64,000 nucleotides of DNA from Vibrio gangliei (lineage in GTDB: Bacteria; Pseudomonadota; Gammaproteobacteria; Enterobacterales; Vibrionaceae), in assembly GCF_026001925.1 (NCBI RefSeq), contig NZ_AP021870.1, positions 372,001 through 436,000 on the forward strand. The letters run 5' to 3'. Position numbers and translations under genes: made by a program. The notes beneath the pieces were generated by a model. That model saw only the letters and a list, made by a program, of their open reading frames with translations, did no database searches and was not told the DNA's origin. Positions within the stretch are counted from its first letter, which is position 1, and each line of letters opens with the position of its first letter. Below are positions 32,433-41,098 of this stretch, piece after piece.

Positions 32433-33066
32433 TTACATCGTCCGCGATCTGCAGCGTCGAATGGCGAATATGATTCGCCGTGGTCGAGTTCATAGCGTGG
32501 ACTTTGAGCAGTCACCGCCTCGGGTAAAAGTTGAATATGAAAAAGATGCGGTAACTGGCTGGCTTCCTTGGATCTCTGGTAGGGAGTCAAGCCAGCACCG
32601 TACTGACTGGGAACCGCTTGCCGTCGGCGAGCAGGTGATCATCTTATCAGAATCCGGTGAATTATCTGCAGGCGTGGTGCTTCCATCCTTACCAGATGCC
32701 ACAAGCCCAGTACCGAGCACCTCACCGGATGAGCATGTAAGCCGCTATGAAGATGGAACCATATTCACCTATAACCGCAAAACACACACGTTAACTATTG
32801 ATGTTCAGGGTGATGTTAATTTTCATGCCACAGGCAATGTAACGAGCCATATAGAGGGCAACATGAGCGCCCAGATCGATGGTACTGCAGATGTCACCGT
32901 GGCGAAAGCAACCACAGTGAAAACCGATGCCACATTGCATGTTGAATCGGCTCAAGACCTTAGCATCAAAACAGGCGCCAATATGGCACTGGATGCCTCT
33001 GGTAATTTCGATATTAAGGCAGGTGGCAACGTGAAAGTCACAGGCTCACGGGTGGATCTGAACTGA
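32419..33066 (+). CDS. Baseplate spike protein, P2 gpV-like
   Basis: A 215-residue protein: OB-fold domain (VDFEQSPPRVKVEYEKDAVT then WLPWISGRESSQHRTDWEPL, GEQVIIL) followed by a repetitive beta-helix with many V/T/D turns (NFHATGNVTSHIEGNMSAQI). This is the trimeric membrane-piercing spike of contractile tails. It marks the switch from lambda-like head to P2-like tail genes. ATG with AGGTGG ahead is used; the frame upstream is an overlap with the previous gene. Confidence 0.88.
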   Translation: MKEFNYIVRDLQRRMANMIRRGRVHSVDFEQSPPRVKVEYEKDAVTGWLPWISGRESSQHRTDWEPLAVGEQVIILSESGELSAGVVLPSLPDATSPVPSTSPDEHVSRYEDGTIFTYNRKTHTLTIDVQGDVNFHATGNVTSHIEGNMSAQIDGTADVTVAKATTVKTDATLHVESAQDLSIKTGANMALDASGNFDIKAGGNVKVTGSRVDLN

Positions 33067-33548
33067 TGAGTTGGAACCCTATTGAATCGGTGCTGTTTCA
33101 GGTACCAGATACTAATGAAAACCTTGATTACTTGATGTCATATCAGGCATCAGAAGGTGAAACGGTTATGAGTTATACCTGGTCGTTGTCACCAGAAGAA
33201 CCAAACCCTTTCACTATCTCAGCGGATTTAAGCGGTGTTCGACTGCAGGCAGCGAGTTTAGCTGGTTTGTTTAAGCCGGATTTTCTTGATTATCGGGATG
33301 GTGACCAGGTGCTAAGAGTATCTGACTGGCCAGAACTACCACCTTGCAAAGATTTGGTTGAGTTCAAGCCGAGCAGTATTAGCCAACTGGATTACACCAT
33401 AGCGGTCACTGTTACCGTGAAATCAACCGACCCAGACACAAACCAAGAAGTTGAAACTGAGTACAGCAACAGCTGGACAATGGTGATTCTGCACGATTAC
33501 AGCTCAGGTAAGCAGAAGTTATTGGAGTACATGCAATGCCAGCCGTAA
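33066..33548 (+). CDS. Hypothetical baseplate-region protein, 160 residues
   Basis: Not recognised. It lies between spike (gpV) and PAAR genes and overlaps both by a few bases, so a tail or spike accessory role is likely. Beta-rich, with no signal peptide; segments include SYTWSLSPEEPNPFTISADL and a two-cysteine site (PPCKDL and MQCQP). It is mildly acidic. Confidence 0.65.
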   Translation: MSWNPIESVLFQVPDTNENLDYLMSYQASEGETVMSYTWSLSPEEPNPFTISADLSGVRLQAASLAGLFKPDFLDYRDGDQVLRVSDWPELPPCKDLVEFKPSSISQLDYTIAVTVTVKSTDPDTNQEVETEYSNSWTMVILHDYSSGKQKLLEYMQCQP

Positions 33549-33826
33549 CCCGACAAGGAGACGGAGGAACGGGCCATGGTGCTTTTCCTCCAAGAGCAAG
33601 CGAAGCAGGAAGCGGTGATGTTTTTTGCAATGGCATTCCTGTTCACCGTCAGGGTGATGCCTGGGGCGTGCATTGTGATCCTTCACCGTCTTGTCATGCT
33701 GGTAGCTTATCCGGTGGCTCATCATCTGTTTTCGTTAACGACAAGCCTATTGGGCGAGTTGGTGACGCAGTGGATTGTGGATCAGTGGTAGCAGCTGGCT
33801 CATCAAATGTATTTGCAGGGGGGTAA
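33536..33826 (+). CDS. PAAR-repeat spike tip protein
   Basis: A 96-residue protein that caps the gpV spike with a sharp, metal-bound cone. PAVTRQGDGGTGHG, then GSGDVFCNGIPVHRQGDAWG, SCHAGSLSGGSSSVFVNDKP and GRVGDAVDCGS are PAAR repeats with His/Cys metal ligands. It overlaps the preceding gene by 13 bases and lies next to the spike gene. Confidence 0.88.
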   Translation: MPAVTRQGDGGTGHGAFPPRASEAGSGDVFCNGIPVHRQGDAWGVHCDPSPSCHAGSLSGGSSSVFVNDKPIGRVGDAVDCGSVVAAGSSNVFAGG

Positions 33827-33831
33827 CTGCC

Positions 33832-34170
33832 ATGCGTGGTATGGATGCAACCACAGGTCGAGCTCTAAGTGGCATCGACCACTTAAAGCAGTCTGTGCGT
33901 GACATCCTCACCACACCAATAGGCTCGCGGGTAATGCGCCGTGACTATGGTAGTCGATTGTTTGAATTAATTGATAACCCAGGTAACCAAGAAACAGTAG
34001 CTGATATTGTGGCTGAAAGCGCCCAAGCACTGAAGAAATGGGAGAAACGTATAGAGGTCTCACGAGTTCTTGTTACCTCTGTAAAACCTGGTTCGGTAAC
34101 ACTTACCATCGAAGGGAAATATAAGCCCAATGGTGAACCAATCACACTGGAAGGTATTGAGGTGAATTAA
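33832..34170 (+). CDS. Baseplate wedge protein, gpW/gp25 family
   Basis: A 112-residue protein with the gp25-like core: LSGIDHLKQSVRDILTTPIG, SRVMRRDYGSRLFELIDNP, and SVTLTIEGKY. GP25 family members form the baseplate wedge with gpJ and gpI and have a lysozyme-like but inactive fold. ATG behind GGGGGGTAA is chosen. It overlaps gpJ by one base. Confidence 0.9.
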   Translation: MRGMDATTGRALSGIDHLKQSVRDILTTPIGSRVMRRDYGSRLFELIDNPGNQETVADIVAESAQALKKWEKRIEVSRVLVTSVKPGSVTLTIEGKYKPNGEPITLEGIEVN

Positions 34171-35063
34171 TGGCCACGGTAAATGTAGATATGAGCCAAC
34201 TGCCTAAGCCAGCTGTGATTGAGCAGTTGGATTATGAGCAGATTCTCCAGGAATGGATTGAGCGCTATCAGGGACTCGATCCTGATTATCAAGATGTAAA
34301 TGAGTCTGATCCGGTTTATAAGCTGATGGAAGTGGCGGCATTTCGTGAAATGGTGCTGCGTCAGCGTGTTAATGACGGTGCTCATGCCACTATGTTGGCG
34401 TATGCAAATGGAACAGATTTAGATGTTCGAGGTGCTGACTTTGATGTAGAGCGATTGGTTATTGATAAGGGTGACCCCGATGCAGTACCTCCACGACCTC
34501 AAATTATGGAGTCAGACGAAGCATTCCGGTACCGGATTCAATTATCTAACCGAGCCAAGAACACAGCAGGCAGTGCCGATGATTATGAGTTCTGGGCGTT
34601 ATCGGCTGATGGAAGAGTAAAAAGCGTTGCTACCGATTCCCCAAAAGGAACATTGGTAGTGACCGTTTCAGTGCTCTCTCATGAGGGGAATGGAGCCGCA
34701 AGTCAAGAACTGATTAAGCTGGTTGAAGATACACTAACACCAAAAGGAACCCGCCCATTAAGTGATGAGGTAGTTGTACAAAGTGCCACCATCAACGAGT
34801 TTGAAGTAGTTGCTGAATTAGAGCTTTTCTCTGGCCCAGATCAAACCGAAGTATTGAGTGCAGCAAGGCAAAAATTGGACACATGGTTATCTGAATCCCA
34901 TCAACAAGGTATAGACCTTACGTTGGATGGTTTTTATGCAGCTTTACGTGTCTCAGGTGTTTATAAGGTGCATTTAACCTCGCCTGCTGCAGACATTATT
35001 AATGATCAGTTTAGTGCCGGCTATGCGAATAGCATTACGCTAACAGCGAGGGTGACAACATGA
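34170..35063 (+). CDS. Baseplate assembly protein J
   Basis: A 297-residue baseplate wedge protein of the P2 gpJ/Mu gp47 family: EWIERYQGLDPDYQDVNESD, LRQRVNDGAHATMLAYANGT, and the conserved AKNTAGSADDYEFWALSADG, then RVKSV. Length matches gpJ (about 300). Coupled to both W and I genes. Confidence 0.92.
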   Translation: MATVNVDMSQLPKPAVIEQLDYEQILQEWIERYQGLDPDYQDVNESDPVYKLMEVAAFREMVLRQRVNDGAHATMLAYANGTDLDVRGADFDVERLVIDKGDPDAVPPRPQIMESDEAFRYRIQLSNRAKNTAGSADDYEFWALSADGRVKSVATDSPKGTLVVTVSVLSHEGNGAASQELIKLVEDTLTPKGTRPLSDEVVVQSATINEFEVVAELELFSGPDQTEVLSAARQKLDTWLSESHQQGIDLTLDGFYAALRVSGVYKVHLTSPAADIINDQFSAGYANSITLTARVTT

Positions 35064-35773
35064 CGGTGAAAAGCCTGCTGCCACCCAATGCCAGCAAACA
35101 TGAACGAGATATAGAGGCGGTGATTTCACCGCCTCTTTCTTTTCCAAATCGTGATATTTGGAACCCTGAAAAGTGTCCTGAACATCTTCTACCACATTTA
35201 GCATGGGCGCTTTCAGTTGATAACTGGGATTCAACGTGGCCAGTGGATCGAAAGCGAGAAGTTATCAAGGAAAGCATTCACATCCACCGTAAAAAAGGCA
35301 CACGGGAAGCCATTGAGCGAGTGGTTAGCGCTATTCGAGGTGATTTAACGGAAGTTAAAGAGTGGTTTGAAGACAAGGATAATCTTCAGCCAGGTGATTT
35401 TGAAGTTAATTATCTTTCAACTGGGCAACCTATTGATGGGAATGAAATTCAAAAACTTATACCCGTTATTAATAGCGCGAAAAATGTTCGTAGCAAGCTA
35501 ACCAACATCAATATTACAAGCCGTATTGAGGCGCCTGAAAAACTGTCGTCATTGAGTCGTCAGGGAGTAGGTGTAAAGGCGGGGCCATGGTCAATATCTT
35601 CCATGGTGAGTTCGTCTGGTTCCAGTCTTAGTTGCTTTTCTCGTCAAGGTATCGCTTTGCGTTCTGGCCCACTGAAGATCAGGGCAATTACAGAAGGCAG
35701 TTCTTCAATTTCTTGTATTTCCCTTATTGGCCTGTGCATTCGCTCTGGGCCTTTATCGTTAGTTCTGGAGTAA
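35060..35773 (+). CDS. Tail protein I with C-terminal repeats
   Basis: A 237-residue gpI-family wedge protein: LLPPNASKHERDIEAVISPP near the N terminus, PHLAWALSVDNWDSTWPVDR and HRKKGTREAIERVVSAI. P2 gpI is about 176 residues; the extra part here (residues about 172-237) is three imperfect repeats built round S-R-Q-G...SGP, each with a serine-rich linker. Such repeats may anchor or extend the fibre attached next. Overlaps gpJ by four bases. Confidence 0.88.
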   Translation: MTVKSLLPPNASKHERDIEAVISPPLSFPNRDIWNPEKCPEHLLPHLAWALSVDNWDSTWPVDRKREVIKESIHIHRKKGTREAIERVVSAIRGDLTEVKEWFEDKDNLQPGDFEVNYLSTGQPIDGNEIQKLIPVINSAKNVRSKLTNINITSRIEAPEKLSSLSRQGVGVKAGPWSISSMVSSSGSSLSCFSRQGIALRSGPLKIRAITEGSSSISCISLIGLCIRSGPLSLVLE

Positions 35774-35776
35774 ACC

Positions 35777-38575
35777 ATGTCAACAACACCAGAGAGCCAA
35801 CAACAGTTTGGCTCAATTTTAACCGTGCTTGGTGAAAATGCTGAGCAAAACGGCAAGCTGCAGAATAAGCAGATTTCATTCACTCATATTGCAATCGGTG
35901 ACGCTAACGATACGTATGTTCAGCCTGATCGAGCGCAGACCTCATTGGTTAATGAGTTGGCACGTATTCCAGTTAATTCCGTGGATGTGTTGCAGCCAAC
36001 GCCTGACAGTGTGCCGATGCTAAAAGTCGAAGCCATTCTGCCAGATGATGTGAATGATTTGATTATTCGTGAATTTGCTGCAGTGGCGGAGTTCAATGGC
36101 GGGACGTATTTGCACGCTGTAGGTAACTGTGCACGCATTTATGTGCCGAAGCCGCTCAACAATGGCAATGTTGCCACGCCAGTGACACTGGAAATGATCT
36201 TTGTCATTACCAGTGCAGAGCCGATTATTGAAATTGACCCGAACATTGTGACGGCCAGTCGAGAATGGACAACAATCAACTTTGCTACGGTGATTAAGAA
36301 TGTTACTCAACTGAAAAAGTATCGCGGTACCACACCAGGGCAACAAGTGGAACTGCTTGGTTATCATGCTGAAGGTGATGGTGGTGGTGGTGCATTGATT
36401 TGGATGACAAATCCACCGCATTCAGCGAATGATGCCACTGTGTTTGATTCAGGTAGTGCCTCTGGTTATTGGGTGCGGCGCAACCTGACTATTACGCCAG
36501 AGCAGGCGGGTTGGCAACCAAACAAGAATGGTCCGGCCCGTATTCGAGAATTGTTGAATGCAGGCGTTTCCTTTGCCAAGCCTAAGCGTCTGACCTCATT
36601 GCAGGGACAAGCTGCACGTTGGGCATCAGGACAGAAAGCGCCGATCTGTTTCTTTGGTGACTCAACAACAGATGGTCGAATCACGACTATCGACGGCGTA
36701 ACAGACGCGAATAAGTGGAACACCGATCGCTTGGTTGGGAATATGGTTCCTGATGGTCTGGTTTATGATCATGATGATACGGAAGTCCCGAACGCTTACT
36801 CTAACGTGTTACAACGTATTTTGCGTGAGTTTCATGCCAATGATTTAGTTCGTGTCTATAACGCTGGCTATCGCGGCAAACAGGCACAAGATGGCTGGGC
36901 TGTGAATAATGTTCACAATGCCGTGTATGGTAATACAACCTATGCGGATCTGGAGTGGATGGGGATCATGTTCGGTTTGAATGATTCTGCCGCATCAACC
37001 GACCCAGAGCTGTTAGAGCGTCGAACCTACGTAGAAAATCAGGCATTGATTTTGGATGCGTTCGCTCGTGGTGTTCAGCCAGCGCTCATGTCATGCCCAC
37101 CATCGAACAATACCGCTGCTACCGGGGATTACGGCAATAATAACGAGGTTAACGAGTTGGTTGACCAAGTTAAGCGACGCCTGGCGCATGAATACGGTAT
37201 CGAGTTCCTTGACGTAAACCAGGCCATTAAACACTGGATTTACAATAACGGTGACAAGATTGCTTTTTCGTCTGCCTCGTCTGATGGCTTGCACTTGAAC
37301 GATTTAGGTCACCTGAAAAAAGCCGAGTTTCTATTTAAAACAGCGGAGCGTGAGAACGTCCCAACTTTGATTGAAGACCGACACTGCTTTGATGTGGTTC
37401 ACTCCGCTGTGCGCTATGCATTAAGCCGATCGGATATTAGCTCAGGTGACCCAATGCGTGGCGCTAACAAGCTGTATCAAAACGGCATGATTGATGTGAA
37501 TGACATTGACAAGGTGCTCGGTAAAGATGTGATTGACTTGTGGGTGTGGAATGAACGTCGTGATCATTCTCTGGTGTACCGCGCTTATAAAGATAGGTAC
37601 GCCGAATTCGAGTTGGCAGATCGCGTAGATTTACCTCGAATCTTGGTTGAATCGCAGTTATTTACCGCTCAGGAGTACCACCGGAAAGTTATTTTTGATG
37701 ATGTCTCGCCAGATTGTATTGGTCATACGACCTCGGGTCGTAGTGATTTCCCGTGTTTTATTGGTAAGTTGCGTTATGGTCTGAATCGGATTCGTATTCA
37801 GATCCCACCAACGGCACAAAAACTGTTTGGAAATGAAATCGTAACCAACTATCTCAAAATCGGTTGGTTAGATTTTATTGTCGACCGTCAGGAAAACCGC
37901 TATCCGGTGATGCATTACAATAATGGATTTAGCTATATGGATAAAGCTCACTGGCGTGATGTTGTGGCTGGTCGTGGTCGTGTTGTCCATCCTCCAATAG
38001 ATACCAATGTTCCAAACAATTTTGTGCGTAATATCATTTCTCCATCATTGCATGGGTTTAACTCCTATTCACTGAAAAAACCGGGAGATGTGGTGGAGTT
38101 TCGTTTCGAGGCGAATTTTCCACTAGGAACAGGTGTCGCGCTGGCATGGAACAAGATGGATGATTCGAATGATTACCCTCCAGAATTTGATAAAAACGCG
38201 ATGTTTTCGTCTGCAGGTGTGTTGATTTTTTATGTCAGTACTGTAGCTGGTGGTTTAGTTCGTTTTGCATTCTTAAATCCTATTAATGTGAGCTTTCCAA
38301 GCGTTCCACTATTTGAAACTGGTGTGGATTTAGCAGAACTTCAGGGTAAAACCTTGTTGGTTCGAATGCAGCTAAGGGCTGATTACACGATTCAGTTGAC
38401 GCTGCTTCGCACGGACTTAACGCAGCTGTTTGAAGGTACGATTACCGACCCACTGGTGATTGGTGAAATTGCTACAGCATATTGTGGTGGTTCGTTCAGT
38501 AGCGGCTCATCTGCTCAGGGTGTTTTTGAATTGGACTACTTACAGCTCAGGGAGTATCACGAGCCTCTTGCATAA
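35777..38575 (+). CDS. Tail fibre with SGNH-hydrolase domain
   Basis: A 932-residue receptor-binding fibre. The N-terminal 150 residues are the P2 gpH/tail-collar attachment domain (QQFGSILTVLGENAEQNGKL, SFTHIAIGDANDTYVQPDR). From about residue 290 there is an SGNH/GDSL hydrolase: block I ICFFGDSTTDG, block III-like GIMFGLNDSA and block V DGLHLNDLGH with Asp and His. It probably de-acetylates surface polysaccharide on the host. The C-terminal beta-rich part would bind the receptor. No fibre chaperone gene follows; a terminator does. Confidence 0.85.
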   Translation: MSTTPESQQQFGSILTVLGENAEQNGKLQNKQISFTHIAIGDANDTYVQPDRAQTSLVNELARIPVNSVDVLQPTPDSVPMLKVEAILPDDVNDLIIREFAAVAEFNGGTYLHAVGNCARIYVPKPLNNGNVATPVTLEMIFVITSAEPIIEIDPNIVTASREWTTINFATVIKNVTQLKKYRGTTPGQQVELLGYHAEGDGGGGALIWMTNPPHSANDATVFDSGSASGYWVRRNLTITPEQAGWQPNKNGPARIRELLNAGVSFAKPKRLTSLQGQAARWASGQKAPICFFGDSTTDGRITTIDGVTDANKWNTDRLVGNMVPDGLVYDHDDTEVPNAYSNVLQRILREFHANDLVRVYNAGYRGKQAQDGWAVNNVHNAVYGNTTYADLEWMGIMFGLNDSAASTDPELLERRTYVENQALILDAFARGVQPALMSCPPSNNTAATGDYGNNNEVNELVDQVKRRLAHEYGIEFLDVNQAIKHWIYNNGDKIAFSSASSDGLHLNDLGHLKKAEFLFKTAERENVPTLIEDRHCFDVVHSAVRYALSRSDISSGDPMRGANKLYQNGMIDVNDIDKVLGKDVIDLWVWNERRDHSLVYRAYKDRYAEFELADRVDLPRILVESQLFTAQEYHRKVIFDDVSPDCIGHTTSGRSDFPCFIGKLRYGLNRIRIQIPPTAQKLFGNEIVTNYLKIGWLDFIVDRQENRYPVMHYNNGFSYMDKAHWRDVVAGRGRVVHPPIDTNVPNNFVRNIISPSLHGFNSYSLKKPGDVVEFRFEANFPLGTGVALAWNKMDDSNDYPPEFDKNAMFSSAGVLIFYVSTVAGGLVRFAFLNPINVSFPSVPLFETGVDLAELQGKTLLVRMQLRADYTIQLTLLRTDLTQLFEGTITDPLVIGEIATAYCGGSFSSGSSAQGVFELDYLQLREYHEPLA

Positions 38576-38583
38576 TTGACCTT

Positions 38584-38611
38584 AACCCCGCCTCGGCGGG
38601 GTTTTTTATTA
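38584..38611 (+). terminator. Terminator after the fibre gene
   Basis: ACCCCGCC-TC-GGCGGGGT followed by TTTTTATT, before the sheath gene ribosome site. Confidence 0.85.
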
Positions 38612-38632
38612 TCCGACGAATAGGAATTAGCT

Positions 38633-40099
38633 ATGACGCAATTTCTCCATGGTGTGGAAGTCATCGAGATTGATGACGGTTCACGCCCGATTCAAACCGT
38701 AAAATCAGCCGTTATTGGTCTGGTTGGTACGGCACCAGGAGCCGCCGCTGCAGTTGCAGCTACGCTCACCCTTGGCAGTTCAATCCTAAATGATGGCTTA
38801 GTGTTTACTGCTAAGACAGCAGGCACGGAAGGCAACGCCATCAGTATTGAAGTGGTTGACCCAGCAGCAGCTGATACTGCACTTGTCGTTGAAGTGGACG
38901 GCAGTAAAGTTAAGGTAACGCTGGCCACCGATGCCAGCAAGGTGATCACATCGACTGCAGTCGAGATTAAAGCCGCCATTGATGCCGATGCAGACGCTAC
39001 TGCTTTGGTAGGTGTAGCGGTGCTTGGTGATGGCAGTGGTGATGTGGCTTCAGCCCCTCGCACTTATCTCACTGGCGGTGAGAATGAGCCTTTCCCACTG
39101 TATAAGCCGGTTGCAGTGGCAGGCAGTCGCAAACGTGCTGAAGGCTTGGGTGTTGGCGGTACGCTACCTGCTGCGATTGATGACATCTTTGACCAAACAG
39201 GTGCATTGGTCATCGTGGTTCGCGCCGAAGAAGGTGCGGATGATGCCACTACCCAGGCAAATATCATCAAGGCTATGCAGGGTTGGCTTGATAGCCAAAC
39301 CGAAACCGGATACACCCCGCGCATCTTGGTTGCTCCAGAATTTAGCCAGTTGGATGCCGTATCGAGTGAGGGCGAGGCGAAAGCCAAACGCCTCCGCGCT
39401 ATCTTCTACTCAGATTGTGAACGCACTGCCAGCTATACCGACGCTATCAAGCGTGCTCGCCAGTTTGGTGAGCGTGTGGAAGTGACTTGGCCATGGGTGC
39501 GAGTGTTCGATACTGAGCAGGCCAAAGAAATTGATCGTCCTTACTCAGCTCGTGCTGCAGGTTTGCGTGCGCGTATCGATGCAGAGAAAGGTTTTTGGTG
39601 GTCGAAATCGAATCAGCAGGTTTATGGCATCGTTGGTACTTCTCAGCCAGTAGATTGGTCACTGGGTGACCCGAATACCACGGCTAACATGCTGAACGAA
39701 AACAAGGTGAGTACCATCATTCGTGAGGGGGGGTTCCGCCACTGGGGTAACCGTACCTGCAGCGTGGATCCTAAGTGGACGTTTGAGCAGACCCGCCGAA
39801 CTGCTGACATCATCAATGACAGTGTACAGCGCTCTCATATGTGGGCCGTAGACCGCAACATCACCAAGACCTACGTCGATGACGTAATTGCTGGGGTGAA
39901 TTCCTACCTACGTGAATTAAAGGCGTTAGGAGCGATTCTAGGTGGTGAATGTTGGGCTGACAAAGAGCTGAATACACCAGAAACCATTCAAAAAGGTCTG
40001 GTGTACTTTGATTTCGACTTCTGTCCACCGTATCCGGCTGAGCACATCGTGTTCCGCTCTCGTTTGAACAATGATTATCTTGAAGAGGTATTTGGCTAA
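38633..40099 (+). CDS. Tail sheath protein FI with inserted domain
   Basis: A 488-residue contractile sheath subunit. MTQFLHGVEVIEIDDGSRPI at the start, then PYSARAAGLRARIDAEKGFW, GGFRHWGNRTCSVDPKWTFE and a C-terminal PAEHIVFRSRLNNDYLEEV match P2 gpFI. P2 FI is about 396 residues; here an extra ~105-residue Ala/Thr/Val-rich beta domain (residues about 40-145, from LGSSILNDGLVFTAKTAGTE to TYLTGGEN) splits the N-terminal region just before PFPLYKPVAVAG. It would sit on the outside of the sheath. Confidence 0.92.
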   Translation: MTQFLHGVEVIEIDDGSRPIQTVKSAVIGLVGTAPGAAAAVAATLTLGSSILNDGLVFTAKTAGTEGNAISIEVVDPAAADTALVVEVDGSKVKVTLATDASKVITSTAVEIKAAIDADADATALVGVAVLGDGSGDVASAPRTYLTGGENEPFPLYKPVAVAGSRKRAEGLGVGGTLPAAIDDIFDQTGALVIVVRAEEGADDATTQANIIKAMQGWLDSQTETGYTPRILVAPEFSQLDAVSSEGEAKAKRLRAIFYSDCERTASYTDAIKRARQFGERVEVTWPWVRVFDTEQAKEIDRPYSARAAGLRARIDAEKGFWWSKSNQQVYGIVGTSQPVDWSLGDPNTTANMLNENKVSTIIREGGFRHWGNRTCSVDPKWTFEQTRRTADIINDSVQRSHMWAVDRNITKTYVDDVIAGVNSYLRELKALGAILGGECWADKELNTPETIQKGLVYFDFDFCPPYPAEHIVFRSRLNNDYLEEVFG

Positions 40100-40614
40100 T
40101 GGCAGGTGACAATTTACTTAGCCGCTGGGCTATTTGGGTGGATGGTATCGGCAAAGCCGGTAATGCCAAAGAGTACACTCCGCCAGTTATTGAGGTGCTG
40201 ACCTCTGACTTCCAAGCGGGTGACATGGATATGCCTATCCCAGTGGATGAAGGCATGGCTGGTATGGAAGCGAGTTTTGCACTTTTTGGTGTGGATGTGA
40301 CTGTATTGCCGTTGTTTGGTTTGCGTCAAGGCACCCGCACAGCGGTATCGGTTCGTTCTACGTACACCGACCTAACAGGTGGCAGCTATGACCTGGTTGA
40401 AGAACTGGGTGGCATGATCACCAAGATTGAGCGTGACACTCAGGATACTGGAAGCCAGCGTGATAAAGCCATGAAAGTAACCATGAAGCTGGACTATTAC
40501 AAGGTTGTCCGTGCTGGCGTGGTTCTTATTGAAGTGGATCCGGTTAACCACGTTCGTAAATTGGGTGGCATTGATGTCCTTGAGGGCATCCGAGCTATTC
40601 TGCAGCTTTCTTAA
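40099..40614 (+). CDS. Tail tube protein FII
   Basis: A 171-residue major tube protein, the P2 gpFII length. It opens with NLLSRWAIWVDGIGKAGNAK and has MDMPIPVDEGMAGMEASFAL, a pattern of this family, and a C-terminal KVVRAGVVLIEVDPVNHVRK. Its ATG overlaps the sheath stop (TAATG). It forms the inner channel that is pushed through the cell envelope. Confidence 0.92.
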   Translation: MAGDNLLSRWAIWVDGIGKAGNAKEYTPPVIEVLTSDFQAGDMDMPIPVDEGMAGMEASFALFGVDVTVLPLFGLRQGTRTAVSVRSTYTDLTGGSYDLVEELGGMITKIERDTQDTGSQRDKAMKVTMKLDYYKVVRAGVVLIEVDPVNHVRKLGGIDVLEGIRAILQLS

Positions 40615-40644
40615 TTCTCTGCGACCGTGGTCGCATTCGTATTT

Positions 40645-40671
40645 ATGGCCGCTAATGCGGCCTTTTTTATT
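40645..40671 (+). terminator. Terminator after the tail tube gene
   Basis: GGCCGC-TAAT-GCGGCC followed by TTTTTTATT, before the tail chaperone gene. Confidence 0.85.
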
Positions 40672-40682
40672 GGATTGAAGTT

Positions 40683-40973
40683 ATGACATACCCAGTAGCA
40701 AAAACAGAAGTGAAACTTGCCTACCCAGTAGAGTTAGGTGGTCAGAAAATTGAAGTTCTTAACCTCCGCCGTCCTAAAGTTCGTGATCAGCTGATCGCGG
40801 ATAAACAGAACAAAAATGATGCCGACAAAGAAGTGCATCTAATGTCGCTTTTAGCGGAAGTTGATCCTTCCGTTATTCAAGAGCTGGATATGGAAGACTA
40901 CACGGAGGTGCAAAAAGTCATCGTGGGTTTTCGCAAGAAGAACTCAAAGAACGAGACATCCAACGAGGGTTAA
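40683..40973 (+). CDS. Tail assembly chaperone gpE (pre-frameshift product)
   Basis: A 96-residue protein of the P2 gpE family: AYPVELGGQKIEVLNLRRPK, MSLLAEVDPSVIQELDMEDY, then GFRKKNSKNE. In P2-like phages gpE is also made as a longer gpE+E' by -1 frameshift; here a slippery GGGTTTT lies at 40925-40931 near its end. It chaperones the tape-measure protein during tail building. Confidence 0.88.
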   Translation: MTYPVAKTEVKLAYPVELGGQKIEVLNLRRPKVRDQLIADKQNKNDADKEVHLMSLLAEVDPSVIQELDMEDYTEVQKVIVGFRKKNSKNETSNEG

Positions 40974-41098
40974 TCGTGTTGGCCAGCCACACAGGCTGGT
41001 CACTCTCTGAGTTGTTGGATTTGCCTATGAGCACTTTCACAGAGTTCATTGAACTGCTGCCGAAGAAGGAAAAGTCTGATGGTAAGTCAAAATCTTAA
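40683..41098 (+). CDS. gpE+E' frameshift fusion (programmed -1)
   Basis: Reading 83 codons of gpE, slipping back one base at G-GGT-TTT (40925-40931), then continuing from 40931 to the stop at 41096-41098 gives a 138-residue fusion. The -1 frame tail reads SQEELKERDIQRGLIVLASH then TGWSLSELLDLPMSTFTEFI and ends in GKSKS, a typical E' domain. The last 20 bases overlap the tape-measure gene. The heptamer fits the canonical X-XXY-YYZ form. Confidence 0.8.
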
